A DNA stretch of 14,043 nucleotides from Opitutia bacterium (GTDB lineage Bacteria > Verrucomicrobiota > Verrucomicrobiia > Opitutales > JANYDI01): assembly GCA_025363695.1 (NCBI GenBank), contig JANYDI010000062.1, positions 1-14,043 on the forward strand. Direction: 5' to 3'. Made by a program: the position numbers and the translations under genes. This document shows, piece after piece, positions 6,722-11,968 of this stretch (its first letter is position 1; the number at the start of each line of letters is the position of its first letter). The notes below the pieces were generated by a model. That model worked only from the letters and a program-made list of their open reading frames with translations. It was not told where the DNA came from and ran no database searches.

Positions 6722-7429
6722 ATGATTAAAAGCAAATTAAGTTTATTGTTATTATTGGGATTTAACGCCGCATCTTGCGTTCAGGGGGCTTCGGCTTTCG
6801 CGAATTCGACCGTTGCACATGAAGCCAGGCTTGCTGTTGAGGCAGAAGCTGCTGTTGAGGCTCAGTTAGAGGCTTGGTGTGATGCGTTGAGGCCGGCAGT
6901 CCAAATGCCACAGCAAAATGTGCGCAATGAAGCAGGCCGTTTTGCTACGCGTGTGCAAACGGAAAGAAGAACAGCCATAGCGCTTACAAGAGCGATGGTA
7001 AGAGCTGCACAGGTTCAGCGGCTAAGGGACATTCAAATAGAAAATAATGAGCAGCTTGACGCTGAGATTGAAGCTTTGGAGCAAACAACGGCAGCCATGG
7101 GGCTCAGTGCCGCGCAAACTCAAACAGCGAGACAAGCGCTAGAAGCTCGCTACGATGGGGCCCTTGAAGCGGAAATGGAAGCCTCTGCGCTGGCCGTATT
7201 AAGAGCAGAGCTAACGGCAGAGGAAAGAGAAGCCCTCGTGCAGCAAAGCGTTCAGGCGGAGCAAAGAGAAGCCGATGAAAGGCAACGCGCTGCCGAACTC
7301 GTGGCTTCGATACGGGAGCGTCTGAGCCGCGTTGAGGCACAACAGGATGCAGAAAGGCTAGCAGAAGAGGCAGCGAGACGCGAATCCCTTGCTGCGGCTG
7401 GGAATACGGCTCGAAGATTATTCGATTGA
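6722..7429 (+). CDS. Exported lipoprotein-like coiled-coil protein 3
   Basis: Function unknown; at 235 residues the largest of the four. The signal peptide (KSKLSLLLLLGFNAASC) is nearly identical to that of protein 1, with the lipobox Cys at 19. An ASA just after (22-24) is a good signal peptidase I site, so lipidation is likely but not sure. The mature part is almost wholly Ala/Glu/Gln/Arg and reads as long charged helices, with EAxAAVEAQLEAW early and AELTAEEREALVQQ, QREADERQRAAEL and AERLAEEAARRES late; a rod-like coiled coil is likely. It has one further Cys (WCDAL, near 53). It ends TARRLFD, echoing the NLF endings of proteins 1 and 2. No Shine-Dalgarno; the leader is A-rich (ACAAAAAATT). 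Ordinary helical bodies of this kind occur in envelope-spanning and adhesin proteins, but nothing here decides between them. Confidence 0.72.
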   Translation: MIKSKLSLLLLLGFNAASCVQGASAFANSTVAHEARLAVEAEAAVEAQLEAWCDALRPAVQMPQQNVRNEAGRFATRVQTERRTAIALTRAMVRAAQVQRLRDIQIENNEQLDAEIEALEQTTAAMGLSAAQTQTARQALEARYDGALEAEMEASALAVLRAELTAEEREALVQQSVQAEQREADERQRAAELVASIRERLSRVEAQQDAERLAEEAARRESLAAAGNTARRLFD

Positions 7430-7478
7430 TTTTCCTTGGTTCTTCATTAATAAGTATCCATGAGCATATTAAAAAATC

Positions 7479-7751
7479 ATGATGAAAGTCAAATTAAATT
7501 TATTACTGCTACTTGGATCGATCGTTATAGCTTGCGTTCAAACAGCTTCAGCAAAGAGCTATAACCGGTTCATTGAAAAAGAGCAAGCTCGTTTTGCCCA
7601 ATGGGCGCGTCAGGAGGCCCAGGAAGCCCAGCGGCGCTTACGTATTCAAGAGGCTTACGAATACAGGCGTAGTCTAGCTTTTAGGACTGTAACGGAAGAA
7701 CACAGGCGTAGTCTCTTGCGAAACAATGCCCATGTTGAGCCGACGGGGTAG
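7479..7751 (+). CDS. Small exported lipoprotein-like protein 4
   Basis: Function unknown; 90 residues, the shortest of the set. The signal peptide follows the family pattern (KVKLNLLLLLGSIVIAC) with the lipobox Cys at 19, then QTASA, which is also a good signal peptidase I site. The mature part is a charged helix with two aromatic patches (SYNRF, FAQWARQ) and the segment RQEAQEAQRRLRIQEA, which is shared with protein 2 at both protein and base level. It ends HVEPTG and lacks the Leu-Phe ending of the other three. Two ATG codons are adjacent (7479 and 7482), so either may start. The leader is A-rich with no Shine-Dalgarno. It is 49 bases after gene 3, with no clear hairpin between them. Confidence 0.68.
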   Translation: MMKVKLNLLLLLGSIVIACVQTASAKSYNRFIEKEQARFAQWARQEAQEAQRRLRIQEAYEYRRSLAFRTVTEEHRRSLLRNNAHVEPTG

Positions 7752-7780
7752 CTCCTTTCTTCCCGAAGTTCAGAGGTCTT

Positions 7781-8077
7781 AGGGCGTGTGATCATTTAAT
7801 TAAGCTTAAAACCACAAAATGAGAGCCCTGAAGGGGCGAATCCTTGTCAGCCCAGGGCTTTAGCCCTGGGTTAGGCATAGAAAAAAGATGTTGAGCCCTA
7901 CAGGGGCGATTCATTAAACCTAATATATTGACCATAGTTAATTTTTAGATAAATTTGATATATTTTAATGAATCGCCCCTTCAGGGCTCTCATTTTGTGG
8001 TTTGTTTTTAAATAATTGTTTATCAACCCTAACAGATCCATCAAAACAGGTTTTAAATTTAATTGATCACACGTCCT
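7781..8077. repeat. Repeat B1, nested palindromic element
   Basis: The outer arms (AGGGCGTGTGATCA from 7781; TGATCACACGTCCT ending 8077) are inverted and imperfect. Inside, 7812-7839 is a perfect 28-base inverted copy of 7973-8000, carrying GAGCCCTGAAGGGGCG. A second left arm, GAGCCCTACAGGGGCG in 7893-7918, can also pair with 7964-7989, so two left segments compete for one right segment. Between them is the hairpin CCCAGGGC-TTTA-GCCCTGGG (7851-7870). No protein is credible in this stretch. A second, differently built copy lies at the window end. It sits between convergent genes together with half of an A repeat. Confidence 0.82.
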
Positions 8078-8228
8078 AACTAAGCTCACAAATAGATGCG
8101 ATCGCTTCGCGATCTGTGGGGGCTTAGTATGCCCTCTTTGGTAGCGATTTATCTAAAATGCGTTAGCATTTTAATAAATCGCTACCAGTAGGGGATCCTA
8201 AGGGGCGCAAGCGCCCCTTAGCCCCTTC
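8078..8228. repeat. Repeat A3, right half only
   Basis: Starts directly at the end of repeat B1 with AACTAAGC. It holds the family centre GATCGC-TTC-GCGATC followed by CTGTGGGGGCTTAGTAT, then the right-arm hairpin starting GGTAGCGATTTAT and closing AAATCGCTACC, then GGGGATCC and the tip hairpin AAGGGGCGC-AA-GCGCCCCTT (8200-8219). The left arm of the family is absent. It ends just before the stop codon of the minus-strand membrane protein gene. Confidence 0.85.
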
Positions 8229-8233
8229 TGCTT

Positions 8234-8701
8234 CTATTTCTTCTCTTCTTCCTCTCCTTTTACCAGCAACGCCACCGCTCGGTCGATGAAGCTTTTGCGT
8301 TCGTGGGGTGGGATCTGGGCACGAGCGAACTTGATGAGGTCGCAGCGGTCTAGGAAGCTGACGCAGGCTTGGGCATGGGCCTTGTCTTTTTGTGCAAAGA
8401 GGAGTTGTTGGCACTCGGCGGTGGTGGATTCGACAATGGGCAGCTGGAGGGAGCGTTCTAGGTAGCGGCGTAGAATGTAGGAAGCCTGAATGGAGAGGGC
8501 GTAGTCATCGCCGGCTTCGAGGAGTTCTTGGCAGGCCAGGAGGGCTTGATAGGCTTCCTGGTAGGGGGAAAGCCTAGGGGCGAGGCGGGGCTTTCTGCGT
8601 AGCAGCAGCCATAGAGCGCAAGCGACGATAAGGCCTAGCGCGATTCCTAGTTTCCATGGGTGTGTAGAAACCACGCCATGAATGTCTCGAATGTCCTCCA
8701 T
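8234..8701 (-). CDS. One-span membrane protein, DUF4381-like
   Basis: A 155-residue protein with one transmembrane segment (about 17-34, GIALGLIVACALWLLL) followed by Arg-Arg-Lys, suggesting a cytoplasmic C-terminus. The soluble part has ASYILRRYLERSLQLPIVESTTAECQQLL (about 73-101) and FLDRCDLIKFARAQIPPHERKSFIDRA (about 116-141). From memory these resemble the short membrane proteins (DUF4381 type) found with MoxR/BatA-like aerotolerance genes, but none of those partners is in the window. The ATG at 8701 is chosen because it starts 16 bases after the ffh stop; a longer frame to 8764 would overlap the end of ffh. It is the second gene of an ffh transcript and ends in an acidic-lysine tail. Function is unknown. 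Confidence 0.7.
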   Translation of the reverse strand: MEDIRDIHGVVSTHPWKLGIALGLIVACALWLLLRRKPRLAPRLSPYQEAYQALLACQELLEAGDDYALSIQASYILRRYLERSLQLPIVESTTAECQQLLFAQKDKAHAQACVSFLDRCDLIKFARAQIPPHERKSFIDRAVALLVKGEEEEKK

Positions 8702-8717
8702 AGAAAAAGTGCGGGGG

Positions 8718-10028
8718 TTACTTAAATTTGCCCATAAGGCTTTTGAGCTTGCTGCCGCCGCCAAAGAGCTTCATGAACTTTTTCATAGTTTCGTATTGTT
8801 TGAGTAGGGCATTGACCTCGCGTAGGTGAACGCCTGCGCCCTTGGCAATGCGTGAGCGGCGGCTGGAGACCTCTAGGAGCCGTGGTTGGCGCCTTTCCTT
8901 GGGGTTCATGGATTTGATGATGGCCTCGCTGTGTTTGAGCTTGAGTTCTTCCTTTTCGCCAACGTTCAGAGCGCTCATGCCTGGCAGGAGCTTGGCAATG
9001 CTGCCTAGGGAGCCGATGCGCTTCATTTGTTGCATTTGACTGAGCATATCCTCAAAATCAAACTCAGCTTTTTCCATGCGAGCGGCTAGGCGCTCGGTTT
9101 CTTTTTGATCGAGGAGGTCTTGGGCTTTTTCTACCAAGGAAACCACGTCGCCCATGCCTAGGATGCGTTGCGCCATGCGATCGGCAAAAAAGGGGGAAAA
9201 ATCTTCCGCCTTTTCGCCGTGGCCCATATAACGAATCGGCACCTGAGTCATGGCCTTCATCGAGAGGGCAGCGCCGCCACGGGCATCACTGTCGAGCTTG
9301 GTTAAAATAATCCCTGTAAGCGGCGTGGCGGCATGGAAGGTTTGGCAAATGTGTACGGATTCCTGTCCTAAGGCGCTATCGGCAACGAAGAAAATTTCCT
9401 CAGGGGCGAGGCGTTCGCGTAGCTGTTTGATTTCGTTAATCAACGGAGCATCGATATGCAAGCGGCCAGCTGTGTCAAAAATGAAAGCATCGGCTCCAGC
9501 GGCTTGCATGGCCGTGAGGCCGTTTTGAGCCATGCTCAGCACGTCCTTGTTTTGGGGTTCTCCATAAAACAAGAGGCCTTCCTTGTGGGCTAAAATCCGC
9601 AGTTGGTCAATGGCCGCTGGGCGATACAGGTCACAGGCGATCAGCGCAGGGCGGTAGCCTTGTTTTTTGAGCAAGCGGCCCAGTTTGGCACAGGTGGTTG
9701 TTTTCCCAGCACCATGCAGGCCCACCATCAGGATATGGACGGGTTTGCTTTTGAGGGTAGGGCTGTCACCAAAAAGCGCCACCAAGGCATCGTAAACGAT
9801 TTTGGTGAACTGCTGTCCAGGGCTGACGGATTGCGTAACGGCCTGGCCTAGGGCCTCCGCTTTGACTTTGGCGACAAAATCCTTAGCCACGCGAAAATGC
9901 ACATCTGCCGCGAGTAAAGAACGCTGGATTTCCTCCAAGCTTTCAGCGATATTGCTTTCGCTGAGGGAACTCTTTCCAGAAAGTTTCCTCAGGGACTCCG
10001 TTAAACGCTGTGTCAAGCCTTCCAACAT
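8718..10028 (-). CDS. ffh: Signal recognition particle protein Ffh
   Basis: SRP GTPase of 436 residues (usual about 450) that binds 4.5S RNA and signal sequences of nascent membrane proteins and docks with FtsY. In order: the N domain with ESNIAESLEEIQRSLLAADV (about 1-85); the G domain with P-loop GLHGAGKT (103-110, Lys109), DLYRPAA, DTAGR (185-189), TKLDSDARGGAA (243 on) and DRMAQRILGMGD; and the M domain from about 320 with MNPKERRQPRLLEVSSRRSRIAKGAG, whose Arg-rich helix binds SRP RNA. The Met-rich finger is present in short form (QMQQMKRIG). The start ATG at 10028 gives the family N-terminus. A perfect TTGACA lies on the minus strand at 10065-10060 with no good -10, and no Shine-Dalgarno is visible, so the leader may be very short. 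The membrane protein gene follows after 16 bases. Confidence 0.96.
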   Translation of the reverse strand: MLEGLTQRLTESLRKLSGKSSLSESNIAESLEEIQRSLLAADVHFRVAKDFVAKVKAEALGQAVTQSVSPGQQFTKIVYDALVALFGDSPTLKSKPVHILMVGLHGAGKTTTCAKLGRLLKKQGYRPALIACDLYRPAAIDQLRILAHKEGLLFYGEPQNKDVLSMAQNGLTAMQAAGADAFIFDTAGRLHIDAPLINEIKQLRERLAPEEIFFVADSALGQESVHICQTFHAATPLTGIILTKLDSDARGGAALSMKAMTQVPIRYMGHGEKAEDFSPFFADRMAQRILGMGDVVSLVEKAQDLLDQKETERLAARMEKAEFDFEDMLSQMQQMKRIGSLGSIAKLLPGMSALNVGEKEELKLKHSEAIIKSMNPKERRQPRLLEVSSRRSRIAKGAGVHLREVNALLKQYETMKKFMKLFGGGSKLKSLMGKFK

Positions 10029-10384
10029 ATGAAAACAAGTAGAAGCATGGGGCGCAAAGTGTCAAGATTTAAGAAGCTGTTTTTTATCTATTTTTTGCTT
10101 ATCCTTAAGCTTAGAACCTGTTTTAATGGCTTTGTCATGCGATCTTTTGGCCGATTTTGTCACCTTTTGAGCTGATTTTTTCGCAGGCACCGCGGGTGCA
10201 TGCGTCAAAAATCATCACAAAATCTGCCTAAAATCAGCTCAAAACTTCACATAACCCTCCCATTAAAACAGGTTCTAATTGATAACAAAAACGCATTTTG
10301 TTCTTGTAATGATGCGCTAAATGATTTTGAATAAGGCAATCAAGCAATAAAAATTGCCGTTTCAACAAGAACCTTACCCCGATT
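10029..10384. other. Divergent intergenic region between ffh and the pilins
   Basis: The 356 bases hold no credible gene. On the minus strand TTGACA (10065-10060) may be the -35 of ffh. The middle is occupied by inverted-repeat element D (10111-10278). Nearer the pilins, GGCAAT (10335-10340) and ATTGCC (10353-10358) form a small inverted repeat that could be an operator or a weak hairpin. TTGAAT (10327-10332) with an A-rich stretch 15 bases later is a poor promoter candidate. No convincing pilin promoter, and no sigma54 GG/GC pair of the kind often seen at pilin genes, was found. Confidence 0.55.
10111..10278. repeat. Inverted-repeat element D
   Basis: The outer arms TTAGAACCTGTTTTAATGG (10111-10129) and CCATTAAAACAGGTTCTAA (10260-10278) are a perfect 19-base inverted pair. 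A second perfect 15-base pair lies inside (TTTTGAGCTGATTTT at 10165-10179, with its complement at 10230-10244), and GCACCGCGGGTGC forms a small tip near 10187. The 168-base element encodes nothing. Its end sequence AGAACCTGTTT recurs in the hairpins after pilins 1 and 2. It may be a small non-autonomous mobile element or a structured RNA. Confidence 0.75.
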
Positions 10385-10753
10385 ATGAAAAATAAAACAA
10401 GCGCTTTTACCCTGATTGAAATTATGATCGTTGTGGCGATCATAGGCTTACTGGCCACCTTGGCGGTTCCAGCTTTTCGTAGAGCTCAGACCAACGCACG
10501 TACTTCAGCGATGCAAAGTAATGCTCGGCAAATTATCTCTGCGGGCCAGCAGTATATCCTGACGACCAATACGACGAGTATTGCCTATACTGCGCTTACG
10601 TCGACGACGACTGCGGGTAATAATCCTGCCTATCTGACGCCGATTACGCCGGTTGCCGGGGAAGTATACACAGGGGTAACGATTTCAGCCACTGGAGGCA
10701 GCTTCTCCTTGAGTTCTGCTGACAACAGTGTACAGATAACGCTGACTTACTAA
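10385..10753 (+). CDS. Type IV pilin/GspG-like pseudopilin, copy 1
   Basis: A 122-residue prepilin. The leader MKNKTSA ends before Phe8, where prepilin peptidase should cut and methylate, and the residue before the cut is Ala instead of the usual Gly. The mature chain starts FTLIEIMIVVAIIGLLATLAVPAFRRAQ, with the conserved glutamate (Glu12, fifth of the mature form) and the hydrophobic assembly helix. The globular part is Thr/Ser/Asn-rich with no Cys, ending GGSFSLSSADNSVQITLTY. Copies 1 and 2 share nearly everything outside residues 57-83. A major pilin of a type IV-like pilus or the type II secretion pseudopilus are both possible, as no assembly genes are near. No Shine-Dalgarno is visible; a hairpin with a T-run follows the stop. 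Confidence 0.88.
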   Translation: MKNKTSAFTLIEIMIVVAIIGLLATLAVPAFRRAQTNARTSAMQSNARQIISAGQQYILTTNTTSIAYTALTSTTTAGNNPAYLTPITPVAGEVYTGVTISATGGSFSLSSADNSVQITLTY

Positions 10754-10761
10754 ATCAAGTC

Positions 10762-10812
10762 AGAACCTGTTTAGGTGGTTTTACCCTCATCACCGAAACA
10801 GGTTCTTTTTTT
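10762..10812 (+). terminator. Rho-independent terminator after pilin 1
   Basis: AGAACCTGTTT (10762-10772) pairs with AAACAGGTTCT (10796-10806), with GGTG/CACC pairing further inside, and a run of seven T (10806-10812) follows. The geometry is that of a classical terminator, which would leave pilin 2 needing its own promoter or readthrough. Confidence 0.8.
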
Positions 10813-10832
10813 CAAACACCAAAGCTTTTGCC

Positions 10833-11201
10833 ATGAAAAATAAGTTACGCGCATTTACCCTGATTGAAATCATGATCGTTGTAGCGATCATAGGCTTATT
10901 GGCTACCTTGGCGGTTCCAGCTTTTCGCAGAGCTCAAACCAATGCGCGCACCTCGGCGATGAAGAGTAATGCTCGGCAAATTATCTCTGCGGGGCAGCAG
11001 TACCTCCTGACCAACAACGTGACGCAGATTACCTATACGGCGCTTACGACGACGGCGACGGCGAATAACAATCCTGTCCATCTGACGCCCATTACGCCGG
11101 TTGCCGGGGAGGTATACACGGGGGTGACGATTTCAGCCACTGGAGGCAGCTTCTCCTTGAGTTCTGCTGACAACAGTGTACAGATAACGCTGACTTACTA
11201 A
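10833..11201 (+). CDS. Type IV pilin/GspG-like pseudopilin, copy 2
   Basis: A 122-residue prepilin with leader MKNKLRA, cut before Phe8, and Glu12 in place. It is nearly identical to copy 1 over residues 8-56 and from 84 to the end, including at base level, while residues 57-83 differ (LLTNNVTQITYTALTTTATANNNPVH against ILTTNTTSIAYTALTSTT in copy 1). The downstream hairpin is also copied. This points to a recent tandem duplication of a unit of about 430-450 bases. No Shine-Dalgarno precedes the ATG (AAGCTTTTGCC). The N-x-T triplet at 62-64 is kept in all three copies. Confidence 0.88.
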   Translation: MKNKLRAFTLIEIMIVVAIIGLLATLAVPAFRRAQTNARTSAMKSNARQIISAGQQYLLTNNVTQITYTALTTTATANNNPVHLTPITPVAGEVYTGVTISATGGSFSLSSADNSVQITLTY

Positions 11202-11209
11202 ATCAAGCC

Positions 11210-11257
11210 AGAACCTGTTTAGGTGGTTTTACCCTCATCACCGAAACAGGTTCTTTT
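11210..11257 (+). terminator. Hairpin between pilins 2 and 3
   Basis: The same hairpin as after pilin 1 (AGAACCTGTTT at 11210-11220, AAACAGGTTCT at 11244-11254), but the T-run is only four long and the next ATG starts at 11261, six bases after the stem. Compared with copy 1 about 20 bases are missing after the stem. It may act as a weak terminator or hinder ribosome access to pilin 3. Confidence 0.6.
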
Positions 11258-11260
11258 GCC

Positions 11261-11629
11261 ATGAAAAATAAAGTGCGCGCATTTACTCTGATTGAGATTA
11301 TGATCGTCGTGGCGATTATAGGATTGCTGGCCACCTTGGCGGTTCCAGCCTTTCGCAGAGCTCAGACCAATGCGCGCACTTCAGCCATCCAGAGCAATGC
11401 GAAACACATTATCGCTGCAGGACAGGCGTATATTTTGAATAATAATGTGACGCAAATTCAGTACGCCTGGCTTACTAACCCTGCAACGGTGGGGAATAAT
11501 CCCGTTTATTTGACTCCCGTTACGCCGGTTGCGGGGGAAAATTACGGGGTTATTTTTATCTATGCCACGGGAGGTAGTTTTTCCTTGGCTTCTGCTGACA
11601 ATAGCGTACAGCTGACGTTTACGTACTAG
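11261..11629 (+). CDS. Type IV pilin/GspG-like pseudopilin, copy 3
   Basis: A 122-residue prepilin, leader MKNKVRA, Phe8 as first mature residue and Glu12 conserved. It is the most divergent of the three. The N-terminal helix is the same, but 48-104 varies (AKHIIAAGQAYILN, WLTNPATVGNN, ENYGVIFIYATGG) and the end reads SADNSVQLTFTY. The equal length without gaps in all three suggests one fold with different surfaces. It starts directly after the hairpin described above, without a Shine-Dalgarno, and no hairpin copy follows its stop. Whether it is assembled with the other two or used instead of them cannot be told. Confidence 0.87.
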   Translation: MKNKVRAFTLIEIMIVVAIIGLLATLAVPAFRRAQTNARTSAIQSNAKHIIAAGQAYILNNNVTQIQYAWLTNPATVGNNPVYLTPVTPVAGENYGVIFIYATGGSFSLASADNSVQLTFTY

Positions 11630-11670
11630 GGTGTGTCCTCATTTTGAAATAAGCTAAGCGCTGAAAGTTG

Positions 11671-11941
11671 AAGGGCCAAGGGGAGCTAGCTCCCCTTAGG
11701 ATCCCCTTTCCGATAGCGATTTTGTGAAATACTGCGTATTTCAGCAAAATCGCTATCGGGAAGCCGATACTAAGGCCTCCACAGATTCCTTCGGAATCGA
11801 AATTAAAATACACCCGGATCGCTTCGCGATCTGTGGGGAGCCTTGTATCGCCTACCCGATAGCGATTTTTATAAAATGCTCTGCATTTTTAAAAATCGCT
11901 ATCGGAGGGGATCCAAGGGGCGCTTGCGCCCCTTGGCCCTT
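11671..11941. repeat. Repeat A4, complete copy
   Basis: The most complete member of family A in the window. Tip hairpin AAGGGGAGC-TA-GCTCCCCTT region (11678-11697); GGATCCCC; left hairpin CCGATAGCGATTTTG to CAAAATCGCTATCGG; then GATACTAAGGC; a centre with two mini-hairpins, ATTCC-TTC-GGAAT and GATCGC-TTC-GCGATC; GCCTTGTATC closing the central stem; right hairpin CCGATAGCGATTTTT to AAAAATCGCTATCGG; GGGGATCC; tip hairpin AAGGGGCGC-TT-GCGCCCCTT; GGCCCTT. The whole folds as a cloverleaf-like figure. It separates the pilins from the membrane protein gene, which starts 27 bases later. Confidence 0.88.
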
Positions 11942-11968
11942 AAATCCCGTAGCCCTTTCTAAGAGCCT

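Noticed and set aside
7781..8228. CRISPR array or attenuator-type leader
   Set aside because: Repeats are inverted, not regularly spaced direct repeats, and no unique equal-length spacers or cas genes are present.
8702..8764. 21-residue extension of the small membrane protein (Ala-rich start)
   Set aside because: It would overlap the end of ffh by 47 bases and is read from the ffh C-terminal codons; the start at 8701 is cleaner.
10385..10760. Sigma54 promoter for the pilins
   Set aside because: No GG-N10-GC pair at the right spacing was found in 10280-10384.
11671..11941. Riboswitch or T-box upstream of the membrane protein gene
   Set aside because: The structure is a dispersed repeat found in convergent and tandem gaps alike, so it is not tied to the downstream gene.
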